NCBI RefSeq assembly: GCF_000372725.1
Contig: NW_005196756.1
Coordinates: 1,224,229 to 1,288,228, forward strand
Direction: 5' to 3'
DNA length: 64,000 nucleotides
DNA from: Emiliania huxleyi CCMP1516
Lineage: Eukaryota; Haptophyta; Isochrysidales; Noelaerhabdaceae
The translations under genes were made by a program, and so were the position numbers. The notes beneath the pieces were generated by a model that saw nothing but the letters and a program-made list of their open reading frames with translations, did no database searches and was not told the DNA's origin. Of this stretch, positions 11,650 to 22,700 are shown piece after piece. Numbering within the stretch: the stretch's first letter is position 1; every line of letters starts with the position of its first letter.

Positions 11650-12223
11650 GGATCGCCGTCGCCGTCCGTTGTCTCGGGGCCAGAGCGCGCGTGGTGACGC
11701 CAGAGCGCGCCGCGGTGTAGCGCCAAACCTGTGATGTGCGTAAAAGAAAAGCTGCACGTTGGCATCCTTCTCTTTGCAGCCCAATTGCGCCTCTCCACCC
11801 TCTAGGGAGAGAGTGGCAGACTCCGAGCGGCACGGGCAAGCAAACGCACTCCTCTCTCTCCGTTTCAAGCACCGGTTTGAGTAGGGGCGCCGGCCGCCCC
11901 GCGGGTGCGAGCCCCGCTCACTCAGCACATCTCCTTTTGCCCCTTGAGGCCCAACACGCCCTCTCGTAGAGAGAAGTGTAGTTGAGGGAGAGCGAGCGAG
12001 CGAGAGGGGGGGGGGGGGGACAGCCAGTGGGTTGTGGGCATTCAGATATAAGAAAGAAACCGCAAAACCAAGAAAAGTTAAGTAATATTATTAATTGATG
12101 CTTTTTGCACGGCTGAGCCCCCCCTCCCTCCCCCGCGCCCATTCCATGCTTGCCCTCCACCGCCACGCGCCGTCCGAGCCCTCTCCGCTCTTGCAACGGA
12201 GGAAATTGGAATTAATCAGATGT
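11596..12223 (-). repeat. inverted duplication, left arm (vigilin 5' end)
   Basis: This arm is almost identical, in reverse orientation, to 12701-13323. It contains the predicted vigilin start codon, about 50 bp of its first exon and about 575 bp upstream. Differences seen are a few substitutions and homopolymer length changes (a poly-G run near 12007). Confidence 0.95.
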
Positions 12224-12240
12224 GCGTAAAAGAAATAAAA

Positions 12241-12481
12241 AGAATGAGCACTTGATAGGGTCGATTCCGCATGGTACGGGACCCCTCGATCGTCTCGCCC
12301 ACCCTCACTGGTGTGTTCATTGGGGGGGGTCATAACAAACACGGTACAGGATCGAGGTGCACGCTGCAGAAGCAGTGTCGTCCCCCCTCCCCCCGACGGC
12401 GATGGCGGTGTGACCGATCGAGCTACAAGAGGAGCTTGTTCAGCAGGATCCGGGATAGTCAGATGCACTACCTCACTGGGC
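12241..12481 (+). repeat. R1 dispersed repeat, copy in palindrome spacer
   Basis: This copy sits in the spacer between the inverted arms. It begins near gatagggtcgattccgcatg and ends near actacctcactggg. The same ~240-bp unit recurs near 29.0, 37.6, 40.3 and 55.4 kb. No coding capacity is conserved, although its reverse strand is open in several copies. Confidence 0.9.
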
Positions 12482-12700
12482 CTGAGAGGTGCCTTCGTTC
12501 GGCATCGAAGAGAGTGTTCGCACGGCCGACTGTGCCCGACTGAGAGTATTACTGAGAGGGAAGAGTGGAGCTGGGACGGAGAGGGAGAAGAGGAAGGGGA
12601 GTGCGGAGAGGGGGGGGGGGGGGATTGAGGCGGAGGGGGGGGGGGGGCGGGGGGGCTCAGATAGTCGAAGACAGCAGACATAGCAACTCGTAGACGTATT

Positions 12701-13323
12701 ACATCTGATTAATTCCAATTTCCTCCGTTGCAAGAGCGGAGAGGGCTCGGACGGCGCGTGGCGGGGGAGGGCAAGCATGGAATGGGCGCGGGGGAGGGAG
12801 GGGGGGCTCAGCCGTGCAAAAAGCATCAATTAATAATATTACTTAACTTTTCTTGGTTTTGCGGTTTCTTTCTTATATCTGAATGCCCACAACCCACTGG
12901 CTGTCCCCCCCCCTCTCGCTCGCTCGCTCTCCCTCAACTACACTTCTCTCTACGAGAGGGCGTGTTGGGCCTCAAGGGGCAAAAGGAGATGTGCTGAGTG
13001 AGCGGGGCTCGCACCCGCGGGGCGGCCGGCGCCCCTACTCAAACCGGTGCTTGAAACGGAGAGAGAGGAGTGCGTTTGCTTGCCCGTGCCGCTCGGAGTC
13101 TGCCACTCTCTCCCTAGAGGGTGGAGAGGCGCAATTGGGCTGCAAAGAGAAGGATGCCAAGGTGCAGCTTTTCTTTTACGCACATCACAGGTTTGGCGCT
13201 ACACCGCGGCGCGCTCTGGCGTCACCACGCGCGCTCTGGCCCCGAGACAACGGACGGCGACGGCGATCCATGAACGGCGGCAGCGCAGACAGGGGCGGCA
13301 ACAGCCACGGTGCGCACAGCAGC
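12701..13323 (+). repeat. inverted duplication, right arm
   Basis: Reverse copy of 11596-12223. It brings the vigilin upstream region, start codon and first ~17 codons (MNGGSADRGGNSHGAHSS) in front of the cytochrome-b5 locus, where the copied frame then diverges. Confidence 0.95.
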
Positions 13324-13529
13324 GCTCGCGGGGATCGCCACGTTCAGAGCGGCCGCGCGCAGTGGGGTCGACCTTGAGCCCGCTTGTGTCTTTCCGCCGT
13401 GTGATATGGGGTCTGTCGCTACAAACGCACCCTCACTGTGTTACTCTGTGCAGAGTGTGTATCGCGTGCAGACCGTCACAGCACGCAAACTGCAATTACT
13501 GCTGGCCAGTGGATGGCTCCAGCCTGCAA

Positions 13530-13904
13530 ATGGCGCGCGGCAGAGTGGCGCTCGCTCCCGGCTGCAGCCTGAGTGCATGGATGCGCCTGAGCAAGGGTGA
13601 CCTCACCGGTGGAGTCGGGCGGTGCGACGAGGACGATGAGGAGGCTTGGCCGACGTGGTCACTCGCTGACGTGGCATCACACAACTCGCCCGAGGACTCG
13701 TGGGTGGCGGTGCGTGGGAAGGTGGCTTGTACGCTGCATGGACAACCACACGCACACACTCACACTCACACTCACACGCACGCCCGGGACGTCCTGACAC
13801 GCTTCTCGACGCAGCTGGACGCCACGGCACTCTTCCAAAAGCACCACGCTTGGGTGAACGTGGAGATGCTCTTCGCGTGCTGCGTGGGCACGCTGGCGAA
13901 ACCC
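13530..13904 (+). CDS. cytochrome b5-like domain (NCB5OR-type), first heme-ligand segment absent
   Basis: The open frame reads MARGRVALAPGCSLSAWMRL, then a DLTG motif, WSLADVASHNSPEDSWVAV and LFQKHHAWVNVEMLF, which align with the N-terminal region and cytochrome b5 fold of NCB5OR/CYB5R4 proteins. The second axial histidine region (FQKHH) is present. The expected HPGG segment carrying the first axial histidine is missing: a CACACT-type microsatellite (about 13748-13785) encoding HTHTHT lies between VRGKVA and ARDVLTRF. Either an exon has been lost, the locus is dying, or the assembly collapsed there. No CS or reductase domain follows. The start is uncertain; an upstream exon from the duplicated vigilin 5' end could be spliced on. 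A possible donor lies after 13904 (CCC|GTGGTG). Confidence 0.5.
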
Positions 13905-14074
13905 GTGGTGACGAACGGGCAGGGGCGGAGGGTCAAGTGGGACGAGCAAGGGATCCAAGCGCACGATGCACAGCGGGGCGTCATGTTCGGTGCTAGCGTG
14001 CCACTCGCCACCTTGCTTGCTCTCCAAGCCGCGCCCATGACTTGCGCTTTAGCTCCACCCCCCGGCCAGGCACC

Positions 14075-14595
14075 ATGAAGATTGAGCAGCTTGACACGCC
14101 CTTCCTCTATTTGGACGAGGACGGCGGCGGCGAGTGTGTGGCAATCCATCCGGCGTACCTGCCGTCGCACCTGCCGGGGGCAAAGCAGACGGAGGCGCTG
14201 AGGCCGCACAAGATGGAGGTGGACGAGCTGCAGCACGCGCTGGGCCTTGATTCGTTGGTCGAACGCATCCGTTCCATCGAGATGGATGCAAGCGGTTGCG
14301 CCGTCTTTTCGAGGCCGAAGTGGACGTGCTCCGACGACGCTTTCGCAGAGCAACGTCAGGCGTGGCTACGCCCTCCTCTTTCGCCTCCTGGCCCGCGGAT
14401 CCCCGCGCCGTTCTCAAGTCCCTTAACACACGCGTCTCTTAGCAGGCGCTCTACAGAGGCGAGGCTCGCATTGCCGCGCTCGCCGAAACTTTGCCGGACG
14501 GGTGGACCGTGCGACTGTCCCGGTCGGCCCCCTGCGAGCACTACTACTACCACCGTGAGTCGGATGTGGCTCAGTGGGAGCGCCCGGAGGCTTGA
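14075..14595 (+). CDS. small protein with C-terminal WW domain
   Basis: Two exons, 14075-14359 and 14446-14595, joined by an 86-bp GC-AG intron (CAG|GCGTGG), give 144 aa from ATG 14075. The C-terminus is a WW domain: LPDGWTVRLSRSAPCEHYYY followed by WERP, with both signature tryptophans and the aromatic cluster. WW domains bind proline-rich ligands. The N-terminal part (MKIEQLDTPFLYLDEDGGG) is unfamiliar. It may be the 3' half of the cytochrome-b5 transcription unit (a splice 13904 to 14081 keeps frame) or a separate gene. Confidence 0.55.
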
Positions 14596-14924
14596 ACAAG
14601 AAAGAACACAGCCACTGTGCGCGTGTGTTTTCGGGATTGCGCGCCACGCAACTCAGCGGTCGGCTGAGGAAAAGTTGCCAGAGTAGGTGTCATGCACATT
14701 GTGGATTGTGCGCGCGAACGGCGAAGGCCGAAGCGAGCAAGGGGGACAAGGAGCATGGCGGGGGAAGAGCGAAGAGTCGTCAATTAGACAAAATCCCGAC
14801 ACGATTTGCTCTAGCCAGAGAAGCCCAGAGAACACGTCTGGCCGGGATTGTGTGGTGGTGTTCTGCTTCTGCCTTCTGGCTATCTTCAAAGATACTTAAA
14901 CTTTCAAAGGGACGTGTGTCAAAC
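14596..14924. other. gap between convergent genes
   Basis: Moderate-GC stretch between the WW gene stop and the CPBP protease stop. I see no gene or repeat; both 3' UTRs must fall here. Confidence 0.6.
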
Positions 14925-16518
14925 TCAAAGGGCTAGCGCCGAGCCGAGGAAAATGCGCGAGTTCCAGAGCGCATGCACGGCGACAGGGACGAGCAAGTTG
15001 CCCGAGAGGGCGTAGAGCACGCCCCAGAAGTAGCCCATCGCGGCAAGCGGCAGCACGAGCCCGGCTTGCAGGTGCTGCGCACCGAAGAGTGCCCCGTTGG
15101 CGAGTAGCGCCAGCCGGAGTGGCATGGCGCTCGTAAGCGCCTGCATCACAAAGGCACGCGAGTGCACCTCCTCGAAGAGCGGCGCGCCGATGCACGGAGT
15201 CGCCGCATTGACGAGCAGCGAGCGTATCGCGCCTACCCGCCGGGTGGGTGGGTGGCTGTTATTGGGTGGGCGGGGGGGGGGGGGGGGGATGCTGCGGGTG
15301 GCGGGGTGTTTTGGGGGGGCCGCTAGCGAAAAGGCCGCGCCGTCGCCCGGGTTGGCGAGCTTCGCGACCAAGCCCTCAGAGGCGTAGTCGAGCTGAGGCA
15401 GGAGCGCCTGGTGCATCGGCCAAGAGCAGGATGGGCGGAGCACGAGGGCGCGCGGAATCAAGGGCAGGCGAACAAGGAGGCTGAGGAGGCAACCAGGCGG
15501 GCCAAAGGACGGCGGGTGTTTGCGCTCCACCTGATTGAGCGGCTCCACGAGGTTGAAGATGCCGACTGACGCGACGTAGCCGCCGAGCACCGGCAGCAGC
15601 CAAGGAGACGCCAGCCTCCACCGCACCTTGCGAGCGGACGAGGCGGTGGTGAGGGGCCTTTCATATTTGGGAGCACACCGCGCGCTCCATCGGCGCCCAG
15701 CCGCCAGCCCCGAAGAAAGGCCTGCCCGGCTGGTTGTGGCGCGCGGCCATGAGCTTGACGAGGAGGAGGTAGATGGCGCCTATGCTTGCGGGCTGGGGCA
15801 GGTGAGGGGGTTGGACCCGATGCTCTGAAAGCATGGTATGCGCGTGCGCCTTGCTCGAGCACCATGCGCGCACCCACCATTGAGGAACGAGTGAGAGGCA
15901 GACCCAGTGCCACCAGCGCGTAGAGCAGCGCCTAGGCCCGGGGCGTGTGGGCGTTAGTGGCGACGGCGACGGTTGGCCTAGGCAGTGGGGCAGTGCCTCA
16001 AAGAATGAAGAGACAGCGCCAAAGAGCAATGGCGCCACCAGCGTCACAGCGGCGGTGGCGGCGGTTCGCAGTTTCGCCGCCTTGGGCTCGCTGCGCAGGT
16101 CGAGGCAGTGCCGCCCAGCGTCCGAACCATCCGTCGGATCAACCTCGCCGAGAAGCCAAGCCGGCACAGCACCCGCACCGCGTGCGGTGCGGTGCCTCGC
16201 CGCTGCGCCAAGCACCGCGAGGCCGGCCAGGGTGTCGAGGCCGACGCGGAGCGAGCCGATGGCGAGATGTCGACGCGATAGAACGGCCACGTGGAGGCCA
16301 TACCCGGCGAGACAGACGCCCATTTGCGCGAGCGGGTGGCGCAGCGCGGCAGGCAGCAGCGACGGCGGCAGTGGAGGCGGCGATGGAGGAGATGGCGATG
16401 CAGCCGGTTCGGACGGCACGCAGCAAAAGGGACTGGGTAGGCGGGCCGCGAGCGGAAGCGCGGGCTGGACGACGGGCGCGTGCAGGCACAGTGACGCGAG
16501 CGCTGCGACGAAGAGCAT
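14925..16518 (-). CDS. CPBP/CAAX-type intramembrane metalloprotease
   Basis: Exons 16518-15997, 15931-15850, 15779-15679, 15626-15531, 15392-15341, 15232-14925 keep frame and give about 386 aa. The last exon holds the family motifs in order: glutamate pair EEVHSR, FGAQH, and HALWN near the C-terminus, between hydrophobic helices (LRLALLANGALFG, VLPLAAMGYFWGVLYAL). These residues form the putative metal-binding active site of CPBP (Rce1/Abi-like) proteases. The N-terminus (MLFVAALASLCLHAPVVQPA) looks like a signal or plastid leader, so a plastid membrane location is plausible. Three introns have GC donors and two GT. A poly-G run near 15271-15288 lies in the fifth intron. Confidence 0.8.
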
Positions 16519-17086
16519 GGGTGTAGAGCTCTAGGGAAGAGGGCGGAAGAAGAATTCCCCGGCAGGACTGACCACATATCCAAAATCCTGGCAAATGATC
16601 GGAGTGGGAGTCAGAAATGTGGTCCTTGCGCGAGGGGAGCTCGATAGACTCGAGGGGCCAGGATACGCCGCAAGGAGGACGGAGTTGCGCCGAGAGGCGA
16701 AAGAAGCCGCGAGAACAAGGGACCGGCATTGCCTGCCCTAGTTGTTGAATAGCCCCCGCACATCCCCCCCCGCCTTGCCCCTCGCCTGCCCCCCTTTACG
16801 TTGTCCGGGTTTGACCTCTCAGTCGCATCCGATTCTGTGGGTTGTCACGTGCATGTGTGGCCATATCTGGCGGCTCCGCAGCGAGTCCCGCTCCTTCCGT
16901 TGTCTTGGTATTTTGCGCTGGCCAGTTCGGTGTTGTCCCACGAGAGTACTTGATTGTTGCGCGCGTTGCAGCGGCCCAAAACACCGGAGCGAGAGCGCGC
17001 GCGTTTGGGGGGACGGGGCGGGCACTGGGGGGCATCGGGGGGGCGGGGGGCAACGCGGGGGGGCCCCGGGGGCGGGGGGGGGGGGG
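16519..17086. other. upstream region of the CPBP gene
   Basis: No convincing coding sequence. It should hold the CPBP promoter. It ends in G-rich sequence (17010-17090) abutting a TIR element. Confidence 0.5.
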
Positions 17087-17848
17087 CACGCGGAGCGATT
17101 CTAAAATCAGGTCTGCCACTGGGCGGACATCGGCCGTCCCTCAGTGCTTCCAGCCTGCCCGCTTCAGTTTCCTCAATTGGCTCGAATTTTGCTTCAAGGA
17201 AAAAAGAATAGCGCCGAACCGGCCCGCCGGAGCGGGCATTTCGAAGTGGTCAGCGGGCATTTCGAAGTGGTGCGGCGGCAGGCTGCCACCGCTGCCCGGG
17301 CGCCCCGAGCGGCGGCGGAGGGCCGCCCAGGCCACCACCAGTGCCCCTCCCACCGGCGGCACGGCGGCAGCGGCGCCGACCGCCCCTCCATCAGCGGCGG
17401 CGCGACGGCTGTCGTCGGGGCGCCGGCAGGTGCCGCGCGCAGAGGGTGCCACCGGACCGGCCGACGCGCGCCCGGCGGAGCCTTCGTCGTCCACGGCGGG
17501 CCGAGCACCCCCGCGTCGCTTCTCGGCGCATTGGAGAGCAGAGGAAGCTGCTGGCGTCGCCGCTGGGATCGGCGGCGGCGCCAGCAGCGTTCTCGGATCT
17601 GAAGCCGACTTTGAGCGCCGATCGATCGATCTGAGGGCTGGCCGATGGGTGGCGCTGGGACATCGCCGCCGCCGCGGAGGCCGGCGGCGACCAGAGGAGC
17701 GGTTGGGGCGCGTGGCGCATATGTTACCTGCCAAGCGAGCATTCAAGGGAGCATTCAAGTGTGCTTCGAGATTTATTCGAGATTTGAAACTTAGATGTCC
17801 GTTTTCAGTGGGGAGGTGGCAGACCTGATCTTAGAATCGCTCCGCGTG
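17087..17848. mobile_element. non-autonomous TIR element (family A), both ends present
   Basis: The ends are inverted repeats of about 33 bp: left cacgcggagcgattctaa (17089) and right ttagaatcgctccgcgtg (17831), each followed inward by atcaggtctgccac or its complement. The interior is GC-rich and codes no transposase. A 20-bp tandem motif (gcatttcgaagtggt twice) lies near 17237-17270. The left 300 bp match 63078-63385 in reverse, about 85% by eye. I found no clear target-site duplication. Confidence 0.75.
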
Positions 17849-17919
17849 GGCCCCACACTCGCACACTCGCGAATTGGCACACATCATTAAAAAACGGGAA
17901 GGAAGAAAATACGGCGGAA

Positions 17920-18870
17920 TCAATGCGCAACTGCTGCGGCGCCCGCGCCTCCGCCACGAAAGTCTCTCCGCTTGACCAAACTGCGCGCGGGCACGACCGC
18001 CTCGCGGTAGTACACGAAGCGGCCACGCCGGAGTAGCTGTGACTCGGCGAGGGAGATGTCGCGCACCTGTGCCTCGCTCACGGGAACGTGCAGAAGCGCT
18101 CGGCGGCCGACACACGCGGCGGCGATAGGCGCCACTTCTGGAAGCGGCTTGAACGCCTTGGCTGTGACAAAGTCGGCGTCGACAAAGGAAACGCGCGCAA
18201 ACTCGTGTACGTTCGCCGTGATGGGGGTGTAGAGCGGCAACCGCAGCTCGGCGCCAGCCTGGGCAAGGAACCGCGTCTTCCGCGATTTAGACTCGAGGGC
18301 GTACACATGCATCTGCGGGTTGACCGCAGCGAGCAGCAGCGACGGCAGCCCCGAGCCCGACCCCAGGTCGAGCACGGACGAGGACGGCGTGGCCGCCTCG
18401 GAGATCATCAAGCCGAGCGTGACGGAGTCGGCGACGTGGAAGGGGAGCTTGTCGTAGCTCGACCGAGCGTAGACGTTGGTGCGCGCATTGTAGCGTAGGA
18501 GCGCACGCACGTAGCCAAGGACCCGCTCCTTCGCCGCCGCGTCGAGCAGCTGCACCGCTTCCTCTTCCAAGCACCGCTCGAGCAGGGCTCCCTCGAGCAC
18601 CTCTGGACGTGACGGCGGCGGTGGCGCCCCTGCGAGCAGCCGCTCGCGCAGCTCCCCAGCCTTGCCGACTGCGGGGAGGCCGGCGGCCTTGCAGGCGCGC
18701 TGCAGCTCGCGGTACGATAGCTCGGCGCTGTCAGACATTTGGGCGCAAACAGGCGGCAGCCGCGGCAGCGGGCCGCTGCGGCGAAGACTGGCGGGGCTCA
18801 TGGCGGTGGTGAGCGTGGCGACCATGTACGTGTACCACCGCTCGCTGCAACAAGCAAGGCTGCGGGTCAT
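17920..18870 (-). CDS. rsmG: RsmG/GidB-type rRNA (guanine-N7) methyltransferase
   Basis: Single-exon ORF. The SAM-binding motif SSVLDLGSGSGLPSLLLA is preceded by LRYNARTNVYARSSYDKLPF and followed by HVYALESKSRKTRFLAQA, the arrangement of bacterial RsmG, which methylates G527 of 16S rRNA. A SAP-like helix-turn (ELQRACKAAGLPAVGKAGEL) precedes it. A eukaryotic copy most likely acts on plastid or mitochondrial rRNA. From ATG 18870 the protein has a Ser/Arg/Ala-rich leader that could be a targeting peptide; ATG 18738 (MSDSAELSYRELQ) is the alternative start. Confidence 0.85.
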   Translation of the reverse strand: MTRSLACCSERWYTYMVATLTTAMSPASLRRSGPLPRLPPVCAQMSDSAELSYRELQRACKAAGLPAVGKAGELRERLLAGAPPPPSRPEVLEGALLERCLEEEAVQLLDAAAKERVLGYVRALLRYNARTNVYARSSYDKLPFHVADSVTLGLMISEAATPSSSVLDLGSGSGLPSLLLAAVNPQMHVYALESKSRKTRFLAQAGAELRLPLYTPITANVHEFARVSFVDADFVTAKAFKPLPEVAPIAAACVGRRALLHVPVSEAQVRDISLAESQLLRRGRFVYYREAVVPARSLVKRRDFRGGGAGAAAVAH

Positions 18871-18965
18871 TCACGGGTGTCCGCGGCCCACTGTGCCCGC
18901 TGGTAGGACAATAACCGCCGTAAACCCTGTGATCAGCTCCATGCGATCTCGGATATTTTTTGTAG

Positions 18966-19151
18966 GCACCGGAACGCCAAAAAACTACTATGTCTTCGAG
19001 TGAAAAGTAATCCGAGCAAAGCCGCGGCCGCAGTGAATTAAAAGGGGCGGTTTTCGAGGGGGGATCTGGAGAATCTGGGAATCTGCTCACCACGGACCCC
19101 CACCTCATCGAAAAACTTTTCACTCCAAAACATAGTACTTTTTTAAGGTGC
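18966..19151. mobile_element. short MITE-like inverted-repeat element
   Basis: Imperfect inverted arms of ~40 bp: 18966-19009 (ctactatgtcttcgagtgaa) and 19112-19151 (ttcactccaaaacatagtac), spacer about 100 bp. No ORF. It lies upstream of the rsmG-type gene. Confidence 0.65.
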
Positions 19152-19787
19152 TCTACAAGCTAGGCACAAAAGATATGGCATTGCAGGCCATTTAGGGCCC
19201 CTTAGACGGTCACTGAGTAGGCCAAAATCCCCACTGGGCCGGGAGCAACCTTAACTGTAGTGCGCGTCGGGCTGGTGTGTACGCAGACTCACCCCTAAAA
19301 AATGGTACGCCACTTTCCTGCCTCACAAGGGCGGGGCTGTCCCGGAAAGTGAGAAACGCCGGGCAGCGTGGTGCACAACTGATCAACTTTAGCCTCCCAG
19401 ACGTGTTTGTTCGCTCCTTTCCTCGGGCTGTTCCATCTCCTCGTCTCTTTCCCACCTAGGCGGGGCGGGCGGCGGGGGGGCGGCGGGCGCGGGTGCTGGG
19501 TGCGGTGCGGTGCGTGCAATCGTGTGTTTGGCGTCATGTTGTGTGTGCCTTCGCTTGTTTCTATTAACATCGAAGTCACTCTCTCGAAGTCGAGCTCAAA
19601 AAAAAACGGAAGTGCTCTCGGCCGACAACAGCAGTGCGTGCGTGGTAGGCGCGAGTAAGCCGCACACCCACCTCCGCCTCAGAGGCTGCTGCCGCAGATC
19701 GGATCACGTACGTGGATACCAACAAGCGCGGCGAAGCAGCTGCTGGAGAGGCAAGAGAGCCAGCGCGGCGGTTGCCGACGCCGCCTT
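19152..19787. other. upstream region of the kringle/DUF229 gene
   Basis: No gene established. Several short plus ORFs overlap the likely 5' UTR or first exon of the next gene; a stretch from 19540 with hydrophobic codons could be a leader, but no ATG is in the right frame. Confidence 0.4.
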
Positions 19788-22700
19788 CGACCCTCGTGCC
19801 AGCAGGCTGCCGGACTCTGCGGCGGACTGTACACACATGCACTGCGGCCGCGTCTTCTTCACTCAGAGCTCCCGCGGCGAGCTGCGCTTCGAGTGCGGCG
19901 CCTCGTGGGAAGTGGACTTGCGATCCGACGCCGACTGCGCCTCCTCCTCCCTCGGCCGGTGCCACCCGCGCTACACACTGGGTTCGGCGGCGCGTGAGGT
20001 CTCCCTCTTCCGCGGCGAGAGACAGCTTCCTCATCGAGCGGAGTACGCTCACGCGTTCTGTGACGCGTGGGGCTCGGGGCGGATCGAAAATGTGCACCTC
20101 GCGCCGAGCCAACGGGACGAGGCGCAACAGCGTAGCGCCGCACACCACGCCGCCTGCCTTCTGCTGACGAGGCATGCCCTCCATAGGTGCGCGCGCGCGC
20201 TCTGCGCCTCCGCGCGGCGCTCGAGCCGCCGCCGCCGCCGCCGCCTCCACCGCCGCCGGGGCCGGATGAGTGCTACCGCGGGAGTGGCGCCGACTATGCC
20301 GGCACCGTCGCCACGACGCGCACTGGTCGCAGGTGCCAGCAGTGGGCGTCTGATTGGCCGCATCAGCACCGCTGGCAGGATCTACCTGCCAACCACTGCC
20401 GCAACCCCGACGCCGACACCGCGCCTTGGTGCTACACCACTGATCCGGCGGTGCGCGACCCGTAGCGTAGCCGCACGCTAGTCGTACGAGGCCGGCCCGC
20501 GGCTAGAAAGGCCCCACCGTTGCCGCCCTCGTCGGTAGGTCCGCTTTGAGTTGTGTGACGTCCCTCGCTGCGACGACCTCACGGGCGGAGCCACCGGCGC
20601 ATCAGCCGCTTCGGTCCTTGTCGTCGTGTTGCGAGGCGTTTCGCAAGCCGCGGCTGCCTCGCGCCTACCGCGCACGCTCGCGCTACTGGCGAGCCTCGAC
20701 AACGTCACGCACGTGTCGACGCCGCTGCCCGGCGCACGCTCCTTAAGCGGAGGCGGCGCGGCTGCTTTGCGTGCCCTCTTCAGTGGTGCTAGCAGAGGCG
20801 GCGGTCGGGGCGGCGGCGGCGGCGGCGGAGGGCGGTTGTGGGACATCTACCGCGCATGGGGGTACGTGACCGCGTTTGCCGAGGCGGAATGCTCTGGTGT
20901 GGCGAACGTGGCGGCGGGCCTTGGCTCGCCGGAATCCCTCTCGCACGCGGGCGAGATCGGCGTCGTCGACCACAGAGCGGTCGAGCCTTTCTGCGGCCTC
21001 GACACGCAGCTTCGGGCACGTGCGACCCTCGCTGACGCCGGCCCCAGAGGCCGAGAACTCAGCCCGAATAGCAGCGTGGCAGCTGGCGGCAGCCGGCGGC
21101 GCGCTCTGCCCGGGGGTGGCGTGTGCGTCGGCCAGGCGCCGGCATATGCACACGTGCTGAACTACACCCGCGGGCTAATGAGAGGCAGCCGGCGGAGGCC
21201 CCTTTACGGCGCCTTGCCAAAGCTCTCGGTGGCGGTGCTGCCAGCGATGCCACGGCGCGCCCTGCGGCAGGCGGACGCGTTGCTCCGCTCCCTCTTGCGT
21301 TCGGCGATCGCCGCGCGCCCCGCTACCGCGCTGCTGCTCGTCGCCGACGGAAGCACGCCATACCGGCGGTCTGTTGCCCGGCCACATGGCAAGGGAGGGG
21401 CGGGGGGTGGTTTGCCGCGCGCTGCCACTGTCGCCTCCAAAGCGGACCCTGAGCCTTCGCGCGCTTCGCCAGCCGCGTTGCTGCGGCTGCCGCTTCCGCT
21501 GCTGCACCTCGCCCTCCCGCTCTCCACGACGCCTCCGCACGCCGTGGCGGCGCTCCGCGCAAATGCAGCGTCGCGCGTGCCTGTGAGTGCCGCCGATGTG
21601 CATGCGACTTTGCGTTCGCTGCCACGGTTGCGGGTCACCGACGCATCGGCTGCGCGGGGGACCGCTGCATCGGCAGGCGTCGGCGGCAGCTCTCTGCTCG
21701 AACTGCTCCCGGCGGGCCGCTCCTGCTCTGATGCGTTGGTGCCCCCTCATCTGTGCGTCCCGCCGCATCTCTTGCGGGAGGCTGAGGCAGCGGACGCCAG
21801 CGCAGATGTGGCTCCCGTGGCGCCCGAATCTTACGCTACTAGCCCCGCCAGTGAGCAGACGTACGCCGCCCCGGGGGTCGCCGAGGCTGCGACAATGGGC
21901 GCCTTTGCGGCAGCGGCCACGGCCGCCGCCGCATCGTCCGCCACACAGGAGGGCGTGTCCATGCCCGAGTCCGGCGCGGCGCTCCGCCGCCTCTTCTGCG
22001 CGTTGGATGCGGCACAAGCGCGTCTCGACCGCTCTCGTCGCAGCAGGCTGCGGCTGCGGAGGCCAGTCATCGAGGCTGCGAGGGCGCTGCGCGAAGCCGA
22101 GGGGCGAGCGGGTTGCCGGCTCGGCCGAGCGCCTAGTGACGAGGCGTTGCTTCGGAGAACAGCCGCTGAGTCGGACGTGGTTGGTTGCGGCGGCGTGCGA
22201 TTCGCGCGGTTGGTGCCTCTCAACGCATCCACAACGGCGTCGGCTGTCAATGAGGGCGTGGCTCTTGAGCTCGACTGCCCTGCTTGGCGATTGCCCTATT
22301 ACTCGCTTGACCTCTCTCCTGTACTGCACCCGTACACGGGCTCGCCCGTGTTGCTGCCGCCCCAGGTCGAGTACGTCGTCGCTTACTGCCGCTACCCCGA
22401 GGCGTCGCCACCCGCTTGCGATCGCGTCGGCCGAGAGGGAAAGCCCTCCAACGCGGCCGTCTTGCGGCGGGCCTGCCCTCGCCTCTCGCATGGTTGGGTG
22501 ACTCAGCCGCTTGTGCGATTTGTGCCCTCCGCCGGCGTGTACCAGCGCGCCAAACGCGTCGCTCTGGCCAGGCCTGCTGCTCTGGCCACTTCTGCGGGGC
22601 GAGGTGACGGCAAAGGCGTCGATAAAGGCGGCGGCGGCGACGTCGGTGGCGGCGGCGGCGGCCCCGGCGGGCTCGGCCTCAACGTGCTCGTCCTCATGCT

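Noticed and set aside
12241-12290. R1 as a tRNA-derived SINE from a ggtcgattcc B-box-like word
   Set aside because: No matching A box at the usual spacing, no poly-A or short-repeat tail and no target-site duplications could be seen.
17141-17758. ORFs on both strands inside the family A TIR element as a transposase
   Set aside because: Sequence is Arg/Pro/Ala low complexity with no catalytic triad or helix-turn-helix, and the related copy at 63 kb does not keep the frame.
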